This document shows, piece after piece, positions 26,394 to 35,005 of a DNA stretch of 43,122 bases. The stretch spans positions 1 through 43,122 of the forward strand of contig JAGQVE010000003.1 in the NCBI GenBank assembly GCA_020438105.1. Reading direction: 5' to 3'. The notes under the pieces were generated by a model, which was not told the origin of the DNA, searched no databases, and saw nothing but the letters and a program-made list of their open reading frames with translations. The translations under genes and the position numbers were made by a program. The stretch's first letter is position 1; each line of letters starts with the position of its first letter. The stretch comes from Bacteroidales bacterium (GTDB lineage: Bacteria; Bacteroidota; Bacteroidia; Bacteroidales; JAADJA01).

Positions 26394-26822
26394 TTAAGAT
26401 ACGCCCTTTATCTCCTCAAAATCGATAAATCGTTCCCCGAATTCTAAATCTGGTGAAAAAGGTTTATCCCTTTTCCCAAACCATTGATAACGGTATTTCG
26501 CCACGATTTTGTATACCCAATCCCGAACTGGCTTAGGAAAAATCTTGAGCACGACAAGTGCTTTGTGAAATCCCGGAAGGCTTGTTATGATCCTGATAGC
26601 TGCATCCGATTGAGTGAAAACAAAGTTATTTTCGAGGTAAATGATCGTGTTTTTTTGCTCCTTCCAGGTAAGTGATTTTTTTACTTGTTTGCCTTGCCGT
26701 GAAAAAAGTGAACCATAATAAAACCTTCCTTCCTGATCATGCCTGAGCAGATATTTTACAACTGCGCTACATAGGTTGCACCAGGGATCAAACAGGATCA
26801 ATTTGTCAGGATGTTCAGCCAT
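26394..26822 (-). CDS. Thiol-disulfide oxidoreductase of the DCC (DUF393) family
   Basis: A 142-residue protein. The family signature lies at the N-terminus as LILFDPWCNLCSAVVKYLLRHD, with the Cys15-x-x-Cys18 redox pair; most members read FDGxCxLC. The middle YYGSLFSRQGK and the WFGKRD near the C-terminus also fit DUF393. It is presumed to act as a thioredoxin-fold oxidoreductase, but physiological partners are not established. The ATG at 26822 is used. It is divergent from the FKBP gene and lies 98 bases upstream of the glucosaminidase, so it may be its own unit. Confidence 0.88.
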   Translation of the reverse strand: MAEHPDKLILFDPWCNLCSAVVKYLLRHDQEGRFYYGSLFSRQGKQVKKSLTWKEQKNTIIYLENNFVFTQSDAAIRIITSLPGFHKALVVLKIFPKPVRDWVYKIVAKYRYQWFGKRDKPFSPDLEFGERFIDFEEIKGVS

Positions 26823-26890
26823 GCTATCATAACATATCTGCTAAATTCTTGTTTAAATGCTGCATCTTTTCCCGGCTTATGGAATTTCTG

Positions 26891-26898
26891 TAATTTTG
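26891..26898 (+). promoter_or_regulatory. Possible FKBP gene -7 box
   Basis: TAATTTTG fully matches TAnnTTTG and lies 15 bases before the ATG at 26914. The -33 position reads TTC rather than TTG, so support is partial. Confidence 0.3.
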
Positions 26899-26913
26899 CT
26901 GCAAACTTCGACG

Positions 26914-27360
26914 ATGAAACGATTATTAATATTTTCACTTTTGATCCTGTCAATTGGCGCTTGTAAAAAAGACAAGGAAACGCAGGCAGATAAGGATGAT
27001 AAAATAATTCAGCAATATTTAAGTGACAATGATTTGGAAGCTACAAAACATGCTTCCGGATTATACTACAATATCACAAAGGAGGGTTCAGGGTATAATC
27101 CAACGGTGGGATATACAGTGCGTGTAATTTATAAAGGCTGGCTTACAAACGGAACCGTATTCGATGAGGTGACCACTCCGCTGGATATCAGTCTTTCTTC
27201 GGTTATCACCGGTTGGAAAATCGGTGTTCCAATGCTAAAGCCGGGAGGAAAAGGTACTTTTTACATTCCTTCGGAATTGGCTTATGGAGAAAACGCTGTG
27301 GGAAGTATTCCCGCAAATTCGGTTTTGATTTTTAATATCGAATTGGTCGACTTTTACTGA
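26914..27360 (+). CDS. Lipoprotein FKBP-type peptidyl-prolyl isomerase
   Basis: A 148-residue predicted lipoprotein that should assist folding of envelope proteins. The ATG at 26914 is chosen since it opens a lipoprotein signal (MKRLLIFSLLILSIGAC, lipid-anchored Cys17); the longer frame from 26857 adds an unlikely lead. After a charged linker the FKBP domain (about 45-148) shows VGYTVRVIYKGWLTNGTVFDEV, VITGWKIGVPMLKPGGKGTFYIPSELAYGE and the final VLIFNIELVDF. The active-site tryptophan region (GWKIG) is present. Its stop overlaps the convergent M24 peptidase stop by 7 bases. Confidence 0.93.
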   Translation: MKRLLIFSLLILSIGACKKDKETQADKDDKIIQQYLSDNDLEATKHASGLYYNITKEGSGYNPTVGYTVRVIYKGWLTNGTVFDEVTTPLDISLSSVITGWKIGVPMLKPGGKGTFYIPSELAYGENAVGSIPANSVLIFNIELVDFY

Positions 27361-28640
27361 TTCATCAGTTCTTCAATCTCTTCCACTTCGCGGGGAATAT
27401 TTGCCATCAGGTCGAAAGGAATATCTTCCACCACAATATTATTTTCAATCCGAATCCCGATATTTTCTTCTTTGATATAAATCCCCGGTTCAAGCGTAAG
27501 CACCATTCCTTTTTCAAGTTTCCGGTATTTGCTGCCCACATCATGCACATCGAGGCCGATAAAATGGGTAACTCCATGCATCAGGTATTTAAAAAACAGC
27601 GGATTTGCCGGATCCTGATTGTCAACATCAGCTTTTGTAAATAATCCTAACCCAATCATCTCTTTCTCCATCATTGCCCACACTGCTTTATTGATTTTAT
27701 CGATGGTATTACCCGGTGTGAATAATGCGGTTGCTTCTTTTTGAACACGCAAAACAGCCTCATAACACGCCTTTTGCCTGGCTGTAAATTTTCCACTCAC
27801 AGGAATGGTTCGGCTGCAATCGGCTGCATAATTTCCATATTCGGCACCAAAATCCATCAAAAGCAAATCACCCGCTTTGCATTCATCGTTGTTCTCAATA
27901 TAATGGAGCACCAGTGCATTTTTACCACTACCAACAATAGGTTGATATGCATGGCCCCGCGCACCCCGCATGAGGTATTCATGCGTGATTTCGGCTTCCA
28001 CTTCATATTCATAAACGCCGGGATTAACAAATTTTAGTGCCCTTTCAAAAGCTGCTCCGGTTATATCACAGGCTTCCTGCATGCGTTCTATTTCATAAGT
28101 TTGTTTTACAAGGCGCTGCTCAGTAAGTATTGGAGCTAACCTCTTAAATTGATGAGCAGGGTAGGCCTCACGCAGTTCCCCGGCAAACCGATGTGCTGAA
28201 TAAGCCACCGGATTTTGGTATTTCACATATTCATTCAGGTTAACATAAATATTTTCAGATGATAAAATCATATCGCGCAAGCTGATTTCCATATCATCAA
28301 TCCATTTAACAGTTCTGATTTTTGAAATTTGCTTTGCCTCATCCACGGTCAGTTTGTGACCTGTCCATGTTTCCAAAACGGGTTCCGGTTTCACAACAAA
28401 CAAAACCTCCCTGAGATTTTCATCGGGATGATCCGGGCACAAGGCTAAAACAGTTTTTTCCTGATCAATTCCGCTGAGGTAAAAAAGGTCGGATGATTGC
28501 CGGTAGGGAAAATCCTGGTCACCATTTCTGTTTAATTGATCATTGGCAACGATAATAGCCACTGAGTTATGACTGAGAGATTTAAGCAGGGTTTCTCTAT
28601 TGTTTTTATGGAAATCGGGATTGGCCGGAAGCTTCTTCAT
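27354..28640 (-). CDS. Xaa-Pro aminopeptidase (M24B family)
   Basis: Cytoplasmic metallopeptidase of 428 residues that removes an N-terminal residue before proline. It has an AMP_N creatinase-like N-domain (about 7-150, with FPYRQSSDLFYLSGI) and a pita-bread catalytic domain (about 180-425). All five metal ligands are visible: Asp263 and Asp274 in LLMDFGAEYGNYAADCSRT, His359 in GVTHFIGLDVHDVG, Glu384 in LTLEPGIYI and Glu399 in IGIRIENN. This is the PepP-type long form. It is read from the ATG at 28640, divergent from sdhC. Confidence 0.95.
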   Translation of the reverse strand: MKKLPANPDFHKNNRETLLKSLSHNSVAIIVANDQLNRNGDQDFPYRQSSDLFYLSGIDQEKTVLALCPDHPDENLREVLFVVKPEPVLETWTGHKLTVDEAKQISKIRTVKWIDDMEISLRDMILSSENIYVNLNEYVKYQNPVAYSAHRFAGELREAYPAHQFKRLAPILTEQRLVKQTYEIERMQEACDITGAAFERALKFVNPGVYEYEVEAEITHEYLMRGARGHAYQPIVGSGKNALVLHYIENNDECKAGDLLLMDFGAEYGNYAADCSRTIPVSGKFTARQKACYEAVLRVQKEATALFTPGNTIDKINKAVWAMMEKEMIGLGLFTKADVDNQDPANPLFFKYLMHGVTHFIGLDVHDVGSKYRKLEKGMVLTLEPGIYIKEENIGIRIENNIVVEDIPFDLMANIPREVEEIEELMNQ

Positions 28641-28716
28641 ACCTTATTTATAATTTAAACTATTTAAAAATAAGTACAAATATCAGAATTAACTTCAATC
28701 CGTACGAATAATCAAT

Positions 28717-28724
28717 TATTTTTG
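28717..28724 (+). promoter_or_regulatory. Possible sdh operon -7 box
   Basis: TATTTTTG fully matches TAnnTTTG, about 62 bases before the sdhC ATG. There is no TTG at the expected -33 position, so the call is weak. Confidence 0.3.
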
Positions 28725-28786
28725 CTTTGTTACAAGGATAACAATATTTATTTTAATGAATAGTCAAAGACACAAAAAAACACATC

Positions 28787-29455
28787 ATGGGTAAGTCGTT
28801 TACACAATCATCGTTAACCAAGAAATTTGTGATGGCATTTGCAGGATTGTTTTTGATCACCTTCCTGTTTGTTCACATGGGCATTAACCTGCTTGTGCTG
28901 TTACCTTCGACAGACGCCTTCAATATTGCAGCTCATTTTATGGGTACCAACATTTTGATCAAGGTTTTTGAAGTAGTACTTTTCGGAGGTTTTTTCATTC
29001 ATATTATTTATGGGCTTATTCTTCAGGTTCAAAACTGGATGGCCCGCCCAAACCGTTACAAAGTTGAAGGATGGTCGCACACCTCACCATTCAGTAAGTT
29101 TATGATCCACACTGCTGTGATCATTTTCATATTCCTTGTTATCCACATGGCCGACTTTTATTTCAAAGCCAAATTTTTCGGAGGTGTTGATGAGGTGATG
29201 ATCGATGGTAAACCATATCATGACCTGGGGGCCCTGGTACTTGCCAAGTTTCAGATGATTGGTTTCGTGATCGGTTATATCGTGGCATTCATAATTTTAG
29301 GTTTTCACCTGCATCATGGATTCCAGTCGGGATTCCAGTCACTGGGGTTAAATCACTCAAAATACACTCCGCTCATTAAATCACTGAGCACGCTTGTTTC
29401 CATTGTATTGGCAGTTGGTTTCAGCATCATACCCCTGGTAATTTATTTCAGTTAA
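28787..29455 (+). CDS. sdhC: Succinate dehydrogenase/fumarate reductase cytochrome b subunit
   Basis: Membrane anchor of complex II, 222 residues with five predicted transmembrane helices, which is the single-subunit diheme anchor type (as in Wolinella FrdC and Bacteroides). Candidate heme-ligand histidines lie in or near helices: FLFVHMGIN (His30), FFIHIIYG (His72), KFMIHTAV (His108), FLVIHMADF (His120) and LGFHLHHGFQSGFQSLG. It passes electrons between the iron-sulfur subunit and menaquinone. It starts at the ATG at 28787; the next gene follows after 29 bases, giving an sdhCAB order. Confidence 0.94.
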   Translation: MGKSFTQSSLTKKFVMAFAGLFLITFLFVHMGINLLVLLPSTDAFNIAAHFMGTNILIKVFEVVLFGGFFIHIIYGLILQVQNWMARPNRYKVEGWSHTSPFSKFMIHTAVIIFIFLVIHMADFYFKAKFFGGVDEVMIDGKPYHDLGALVLAKFQMIGFVIGYIVAFIILGFHLHHGFQSGFQSLGLNHSKYTPLIKSLSTLVSIVLAVGFSIIPLVIYFS

Positions 29456-29484
29456 TTATTCATCAGCAGAAAACAAATTGATAT

Positions 29485-31437
29485 ATGGCTACTCTAGATT
29501 CAAAAATACCCGACGGAACTTTAGCAGAAAAGTGGAGCAATTATAAAGCCCATCAAAACCTGGTAAATCCCGCCAATAAAAGGAAACTGGAAATCATTGT
29601 TGTGGGTACCGGCCTTGCGGGTGCTGCAGCAGCAGCCAGTTTGGGTGAGCTCGGATTTAAAGTAAAAAACTTCTGTATTCAGGATAGTCCGCGCCGTGCG
29701 CACAGTATTGCCGCTCAGGGTGGTATTAATGCTGCAAAAAACTATCCCAATGATGGCGACAGCATTTACAGGCTGTTTTATGATACCATCAAAGGTGGTG
29801 ATTATCGCGCTCGCGAAGCCAATGTTTACCGCCTGGCAGAAGTAAGTAATAATATTATTGATCAGTGTGTGGCACAGGGTGTGCCTTTTGCACGTGAATA
29901 CGGCGGATTGCTCGACAACCGTTCGTTTGGTGGTGCCCTGGTAAGCAGAACTTTTTACGCACGTGGTCAAACCGGTCAGCAACTGCTTTTGGGTGCTTAT
30001 AGTGCTTTAAGCAAGGAGGTGGCTAAAGGTTCGGTGGAAATGTATGTTCGTCGTGAGATGCTTGACCTAGTTATCATTGATGGCAGAGCACGCGGTATCA
30101 TTACAAGAAATACAGTTACCGGCGAAATAGAACGATTTGCAGCGCATGCGGTGGTTGTCGCTACTGGCGGTTATGGAAATGTATTTTTCCTCTCAACCAA
30201 CGCCATGAACTCAAATGGAAGTGTTGCATGGCAATGTTATAAAAAAGGAGCCTACTTTGGAAATCCTTGCATGGTTCAGATTCATCCAACCTGTATTCCT
30301 GTTCATGGCGACTACCAGAGTAAACTTACCCTGATGAGTGAAAGTTTGAGGAATGATGGTCGTATCTGGGTTCCAAAGAAAAAAGAAGATGCCGAAAAGA
30401 TCCAGAAAGGGCAATTGAAACCTACAGAAATCAAAGAAGAAGATCGCGATTATTACCTCGAAAGAAGATATCCTGCTTTTGGAAACCTGGTTCCGCGTGA
30501 TGTTGCATCAAGGGCTGCCAAGGAAAGATGCGACGCCGGTTATGGTGTTGGTAACACCGGACTGGCTGTTTACCTTGATTTTAAACATGCAATTGAACGG
30601 TTAGGACGGCATGTGATTGAGGCGCGTTATGGCAACCTGTTCCAGATGTACGAAAAGATCGTTGACGAAAATCCATATGAAACCCCGATGATGATTTACC
30701 CGGCAATTCACTATACCATGGGTGGTATTTGGGTGGATTATGAATTGCAAACCACCATCCCCGGATTATTTGCAGCGGGCGAAGCTAATTTCTCTGATCA
30801 CGGTGCAAACCGATTGGGAGCATCCGCATTGATGCAGGGTCTTGCCGACGGATATTTTGTGATACCTTACACTGTTCAGAACTATTTGGCTGACCAGATC
30901 AATGTGCCGTTCTTTAAAACAGATCTTCCCGAATTTGAAGCGGCAGAAAAAGATGTTCGTGAAAAGTTAGAGAAATTATTGAATAATAAAGGATCTAAAA
31001 CGGTTGATAGTTTCCATAAAAAGTTGGGGCTGTTGATGTGGGATCACGTGGGAATGGCCCGAAACAAAGCTGGGTTGGAGGAAGCGATCAATGAGATCAA
31101 AGCACTTCGGGAGGAATTTTGGAAAGACGTTAAAGTTCCAGGAACCATGCATGGGGTGAATGTTGAGCTTGAAAAAGCCACCCGTGTAGCCGATTTCCTT
31201 GAACTTGGAGAATTAATGGCCAAGGATGCTTTGGATCGTGAAGAATCCTGCGGTGGTCACTTCCGTGAAGAGTACCAAACCGAGGAAGGTGAAGCCGTTA
31301 GAAATGACAAAGAATTTATGTATGTTTCTGCGTGGGAATATAAAGGTGATAACGTAACACCGACACTTCATAAGGAATCATTAAATTACGAATACATCGA
31401 AGTTAAAACAAGGAATTATAAGGAGGCGAAAAGCTAG
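29485..31437 (+). CDS. sdhA: Succinate dehydrogenase/fumarate reductase flavoprotein subunit
   Basis: Catalytic subunit of complex II (succinate to fumarate, or the reverse), 650 residues. The FAD dinucleotide fold is [20 protein letters not shown] (residues about 39-58). [15 protein letters not shown] contains His73, the expected site of covalent FAD attachment. [16 protein letters not shown] and [22 protein letters not shown] follow, then [21 protein letters not shown]. Length and order match the Bacteroidota/Epsilonproteobacteria type (about 650) rather than the shorter E. coli SdhA. It is followed by 123 bases containing a large hairpin before sdhB. Confidence 0.97.
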   Translation: MATLDSKIPDGTLAEKWSNYKAHQNLVNPANKRKLEIIVVGTGLAGAAAAASLGELGFKVKNFCIQDSPRRAHSIAAQGGINAAKNYPNDGDSIYRLFYDTIKGGDYRAREANVYRLAEVSNNIIDQCVAQGVPFAREYGGLLDNRSFGGALVSRTFYARGQTGQQLLLGAYSALSKEVAKGSVEMYVRREMLDLVIIDGRARGIITRNTVTGEIERFAAHAVVVATGGYGNVFFLSTNAMNSNGSVAWQCYKKGAYFGNPCMVQIHPTCIPVHGDYQSKLTLMSESLRNDGRIWVPKKKEDAEKIQKGQLKPTEIKEEDRDYYLERRYPAFGNLVPRDVASRAAKERCDAGYGVGNTGLAVYLDFKHAIERLGRHVIEARYGNLFQMYEKIVDENPYETPMMIYPAIHYTMGGIWVDYELQTTIPGLFAAGEANFSDHGANRLGASALMQGLADGYFVIPYTVQNYLADQINVPFFKTDLPEFEAAEKDVREKLEKLLNNKGSKTVDSFHKKLGLLMWDHVGMARNKAGLEEAINEIKALREEFWKDVKVPGTMHGVNVELEKATRVADFLELGELMAKDALDREESCGGHFREEYQTEEGEAVRNDKEFMYVSAWEYKGDNVTPTLHKESLNYEYIEVKTRNYKEAKS

Positions 31438-31447
31438 ATAGTTTGAA

Positions 31448-31519
31448 GTTCGAAGTTCGAAGTTTGAAGTTCGAAGAACTGAAAAACTGACCTCGAACTT
31501 CAAACTTCGAACTTCGAAC
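31448..31519. repeat. Perfect 27-bp inverted repeat of GAAGTTC-type units between sdhA and sdhB
   Basis: Bases 31448-31474 and 31493-31519 are exact reverse complements, separated by an 18-nt loop. Each arm is built from heptads of the form GAAGTTC or GAAGTTT, and a further heptad lies at 31441-31447. Transcribed, it would fold into a very stable hairpin inside the sdhCAB message. It lacks a terminal T run, so it is more likely a processing or mRNA-stability element or an inserted repeat than a terminator. Comparable GAAGTTC-heptad strings occur between genes in Bacteroidota genomes and give rise to spurious 'FEVRS/FELRTSN' frames. Confidence 0.92.
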
Positions 31520-31560
31520 AAATTCATTGTAACCGTTTTGTTAAAAGTAAAACCAGTAAT

Positions 31561-32313
31561 ATGAACCTCACACTCAAAATATGGCGTCAGCCAGGACCGG
31601 ATGAAAAAGGACAATTTGTAAACTATCCTGTATCTGATGTTTCACCTGATAGTTCATTCCTCGAAATGATGGATGTTTTGAACGAACAACTCGTTGAAAA
31701 AGGCGATGAACCGGTGGCATTTGATCATGATTGCCGTGAAGGTATTTGCGGTATGTGTTCCATGTATATCAATGGTCGCCCTCATGGGCCGGATGATGCA
31801 ATTACTACCTGTCAGTTGCATATGCGTAAATTCAAAGATGGTGAAACCATAACCATTGAACCCTGGCGTGCTAAACCATTCCCGGTAATAAAAGACCTGA
31901 TCGTGGATCGTTCATCTTTTGATGAGATCATTCAAGCCGGAGGTTTTGTTTCGGTGGATACCGGAGGTGTACCGGATGCCAATGCCATTCCTATCCCAAA
32001 AATTGATGCCGACCTGGCGATGGATGCAGCAGCATGTATTGGTTGTGGAGCTTGTGTGGCAGCATGTAAAAATGCTTCAGCAATGTTGTTCGTATCTGCA
32101 AAAGTTTCTCAATTTGCATTATTGCCACAAGGTAAAGTTGAAGCCAAACGAAGGGTTCAGAAAATGGTGGCCAAAATGGATGAGCTTGGATTTGGAAATT
32201 GTACCAACACATATGCTTGCGAGGCCGAATGCCCCAAAGAGATCAAAGTAACAAACATTGCAAGAATGAACCGTGAGTTTTTTGCTGCGAAAGTTTGTGC
32301 TCCAAGTGAATAA
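31561..32313 (+). CDS. sdhB: Succinate dehydrogenase/fumarate reductase iron-sulfur subunit
   Basis: Electron-transfer subunit of complex II, 250 residues. The plant-type [2Fe-2S] site is in [17 protein letters not shown] (Cys58, Cys63, Cys66) with Cys84 in ITTCQ. The [4Fe-4S] site is in [13 protein letters not shown] (Cys159, Cys162, Cys165), and Cys169, Cys214/Cys220 and Cys224 ([15 protein letters not shown]) supply the remaining cluster ligands. It is the last gene of sdhCAB, ended by the terminator at 32334-32369. Confidence 0.96.
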   Translation: MNLTLKIWRQPGPDEKGQFVNYPVSDVSPDSSFLEMMDVLNEQLVEKGDEPVAFDHDCREGICGMCSMYINGRPHGPDDAITTCQLHMRKFKDGETITIEPWRAKPFPVIKDLIVDRSSFDEIIQAGGFVSVDTGGVPDANAIPIPKIDADLAMDAAACIGCGACVAACKNASAMLFVSAKVSQFALLPQGKVEAKRRVQKMVAKMDELGFGNCTNTYACEAECPKEIKVTNIARMNREFFAAKVCAPSE

Positions 32314-32333
32314 CTCCAGTTAAATAAATAAGG

Positions 32334-32369
32334 AAAGGGCAGTCATTAAACCAATGAGTGCCCTTTTTT
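32334..32369 (+). terminator. Intrinsic terminator of the sdhCAB operon
   Basis: AAAGGGCA (32334-32341) pairs with TGCCCTTT (32359-32366); inner TCATT pairs with AATGA across single-G bulges on each side. A run of six Ts closes it. It starts 20 bases after the sdhB stop. Confidence 0.85.
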
Positions 32370-32754
32370 ACAACTACTAACTAGGGAATAAATGAAAAGT
32401 TTAACTCTTTGCTAATTCGTTAAAACATACCTGTTTCAGGCACGGAAAGTAATTTCTCTCCGGGTGTCAAATTTTCAAAGTCTAAATGATATCAATAGCT
32501 ATATTGATCTCACTTAAATTAAATCGTAAATAAAGTACGGGTGTTTAATGTTTGAAAGGATCATTTCATAATTCGTGGGTTTTTCAGTAGAAATGTTCTT
32601 TCAGAATTAAAAACGCTGGGTGTACGTAACTTACTTTATAAGGTTCTGTTTTTTTGTAATTATCTCAAAAAATATTTGATGCTTCCTCTCTATTCCTTCA
32701 ATTACAAACTATTCAGTTTTAATTTTAACTTTGTAGTGTACGAAATTATTTTTT
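32370..32754. other. Intergenic region before the dihydrofolate reductase gene, no gene seen
   Basis: About 385 AT-rich bases with stops in every frame. Apart from a possible -7 box near its right end (32726-32733), no RNA gene, riboswitch-like structure or strong inverted repeat could be recognised. Confidence 0.5.
32726..32733 (+). promoter_or_regulatory. Possible folA -7 box
   Basis: TAACTTTG fully matches TAnnTTTG and lies 21 bases before the folA ATG. No TTG is found at the -33 spacing. Confidence 0.35.
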
Positions 32755-33246
32755 ATGACTATTTCTTTAATTGCGGCTATGGGAACCAACAGGGTAATAG
32801 GCAATGGCCCAAAGATGCCCTGGCATCTTCCGGATGAGCTTGCCTATTTTATGAATACTACCAGGGATCATTGGGTGCTTATGGGCCGGCTTACTTATGA
32901 ATCGTATAAAAGTGTTATGCGTAATCATAAGGTCATTGTGGTAACATCCAAAACGAACTATAATGCTGCTTATGCATTGGTTGTTAATAGTATAAAAGAT
33001 GGAATTGAACTCGCCCGTACAAAAGGGGAAAACGAATTATTCATTTCAGGAGGTGGTCGGGTTTTTAAAGATTCAATTCATTTGGCTGATAAAATCTATT
33101 TAACAAGAATTGATAACGACTTTGAAGGGGATGTGTTTTTCCCTGAGTTTAATGAAAACCAATGGGATTTAGTTACAGAAGAATTTCATGCAAAAGACCA
33201 AAGACATGCGTTTTCATTTACCTTTAAAATTTTTACAATGAAATAG
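32755..33246 (+). CDS. folA: Dihydrofolate reductase
   Basis: Reduces dihydrofolate to tetrahydrofolate with NADPH, 163 residues. The fold opens with ISLIAAMGTNRVIGNGPKMPWHLPDEL, in which PWHLPDE carries the catalytic acidic residue. VLMGRLTYES, KVIVVTSKTNY and ELFISGGGRVFKDSI (the NADPH-binding Gly-Gly) follow. It is usually paired with thymidylate synthase thyA in Bacteroidota, but thyA is absent here and the gene stands alone. The convergent glycosyltransferase gene ends 41 bases away. Confidence 0.95.
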   Translation: MTISLIAAMGTNRVIGNGPKMPWHLPDELAYFMNTTRDHWVLMGRLTYESYKSVMRNHKVIVVTSKTNYNAAYALVVNSIKDGIELARTKGENELFISGGGRVFKDSIHLADKIYLTRIDNDFEGDVFFPEFNENQWDLVTEEFHAKDQRHAFSFTFKIFTMK

Positions 33247-33287
33247 TCTTTCGGTAGAAATTAGAATTAAACACTAAAGATTAATTT

Positions 33288-34940
33288 TCACTCTCTTTCA
33301 AAAAGATAAACTTTCCTCAGTGTCATGTCTCGCGTGTTTTTATTTAGAAATTTAAGTTTAAGTGCTGATACCTTGTAATAGTCAAAAACGGCGATTTGTT
33401 TTAAAGGTAGCTGAAATTGATTGATCTCATCATGGCCTTGCTGGTTGGTGAATAGCCAACTACCAGTTGGCATGCCGGCCAATTGATCTCTTTCAAGGGT
33501 TTTGGTGTTTTTACGTGCATAAAAATCAATGGCATTTTCCCAAAAAAGCATTACATAAAGTTCATCCTCCGGATTTTTTTGCTCCCGGAAAAGTTTGCCT
33601 GCCTTAGCGGTCCCCTGGTATTCCAATAGATTGGGATAAAAATGCATGGACATGATAAAATTAAAGCCAATGGCTGTTATTAATATCGGGACGATGATCC
33701 GGTCTTTGCCATGTTGTTTTAGAAATATCCACCAGGTAAGTCCCAATAGACAAATTCCAATTGAAGGTATCAGGAAATTGTGAGGAGGGAAGACAAATAC
33801 AAAAATTAAAGCCGCTGCTACCCATTCCAATTGAAGAATCCCAAATATAACTTTGCCAAATTTTATAAAAGTGTTTTCAGCCAAATTAATGATGTAACTG
33901 GCAGTGATGATGGCGGCAAAGGGGAAGATCGGGAAGATATAATGGGGCAGTTTAAATTTGGAAAGAGAGAGCGCCAACAATATCAAAATAAACCCGGAAA
34001 GGTTAATGAACTCTTTGTTTTGATCAACTTTAAATCTGTTTTTTATTAGGCGGTAAATTCCTACTCCGATGGCAGGTATGAAAAACAGTACCCACGGCTG
34101 GAAATCCCAGAGGATGGTATGAAAAAAGAAAAAGAAGGGTGCATCATTGTCCCAGTAGTTTTCGCCGGTGATACGGCCGAAACTTTGAGTCCAGTAATAA
34201 AACCGCAATCCGGATGGCCCCTGCAGGTTGTACACAAATTTTTCAGGGTGCAGATCAAACTGCATGAACAGCCCATACGACATGGGAAGCAAAATCACCG
34301 CGACTATTCCGAGAAAAATCAACCACTGATATTTATATATAGTTTTCCAATCACGCTTCAGTATTAAATCTGTTCCAATTGCAACGGCTGGGATTACCAA
34401 TCCAATAGGTCCTTTGGCCAGCATGGCTCCACCCGTTCCGAAAGCAGCGAGGATGAGGTTAATCCAATTCCCTTTGCGGATATAAAGGCTGATTTGCCAT
34501 ACCGAAAAAATGACGAGTCCCACCAGAGCGGTATCGGTGCGTACGTCATTGGTGATAAGGAAAAAGGCCTGGGACGAGGCAAGGATCAATGCAGCATGCA
34601 TGCCGGTTTTTTTATCGTACCAGAGTTTTGCAAAACGGTAGGTGCTATAAATCCCGAGTAACAAGATCAACACGGATGGCAATTTATAGGCAAAGTTACT
34701 GATACCGAAAAGCAAAAAAGATAATGACGACATCCAGAACAAAAGCGGTGGTTTATCCAAATAATCTTCGCCACGGAAGAAAACCTGGAGGAAACTTTTG
34801 TTGTAGCTCATTTCCATGGAGATATTGGCATACTGAGCTGCATCCACCTCCATCACATCCAAAAACATGTTGATGAGGTAAATGATCAGTATCCCTGCAA
34901 AAAGGAATTCATACCTGTATTTGCCAATCAATTTCAGCAT
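33288..34940 (-). CDS. ArnT-like GT-C glycosyltransferase (family 39-type)
   Basis: Polytopic inner-membrane protein of 550 residues with about 12 transmembrane helices. The first periplasmic loop has DVMEVDAAQYANISMEM, which fits the Asp-containing donor and acceptor loop of ArnT/PMT proteins (typically DEARYAEI). FRGEDYLDKPPLLFWM follows, matching the family's 'xYLxKPPL.YW' segment. Family members transfer a sugar from a polyprenyl phosphate to lipid A, protein or other glycans on the outer face; the donor here cannot be deduced. The ATG at 34940 is used because it starts the first helix; the longer frame begins at a TTG. It is the last of four leftward genes with short gaps, a possible operon. 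Confidence 0.87.
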   Translation of the reverse strand: MLKLIGKYRYEFLFAGILIIYLINMFLDVMEVDAAQYANISMEMSYNKSFLQVFFRGEDYLDKPPLLFWMSSLSFLLFGISNFAYKLPSVLILLLGIYSTYRFAKLWYDKKTGMHAALILASSQAFFLITNDVRTDTALVGLVIFSVWQISLYIRKGNWINLILAAFGTGGAMLAKGPIGLVIPAVAIGTDLILKRDWKTIYKYQWLIFLGIVAVILLPMSYGLFMQFDLHPEKFVYNLQGPSGLRFYYWTQSFGRITGENYWDNDAPFFFFFHTILWDFQPWVLFFIPAIGVGIYRLIKNRFKVDQNKEFINLSGFILILLALSLSKFKLPHYIFPIFPFAAIITASYIINLAENTFIKFGKVIFGILQLEWVAAALIFVFVFPPHNFLIPSIGICLLGLTWWIFLKQHGKDRIIVPILITAIGFNFIMSMHFYPNLLEYQGTAKAGKLFREQKNPEDELYVMLFWENAIDFYARKNTKTLERDQLAGMPTGSWLFTNQQGHDEINQFQLPLKQIAVFDYYKVSALKLKFLNKNTRDMTLRKVYLFERE

Positions 34941-35005
34941 AACTATCCTGATCAAACGATGGGATAAAAGTAACAAAGAAAGGGGAAAGAAATTGTTTAA
35001 TCCGA

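Noticed and set aside
31441..31520. Heptad array considered as a CRISPR
   Set aside because: Units are seven bases without spacers of constant length and the two halves are inverted, not direct, repeats; there are no cas genes.
31381..31614. Leftward 77-codon frame with repeated 'RSLKFEVS' and '[11 protein letters not shown]' text
   Set aside because: It is the translation of the GAAGTTC inverted repeat between sdhA and sdhB plus the end of sdhA; such frames are known artefacts of heptad repeats.
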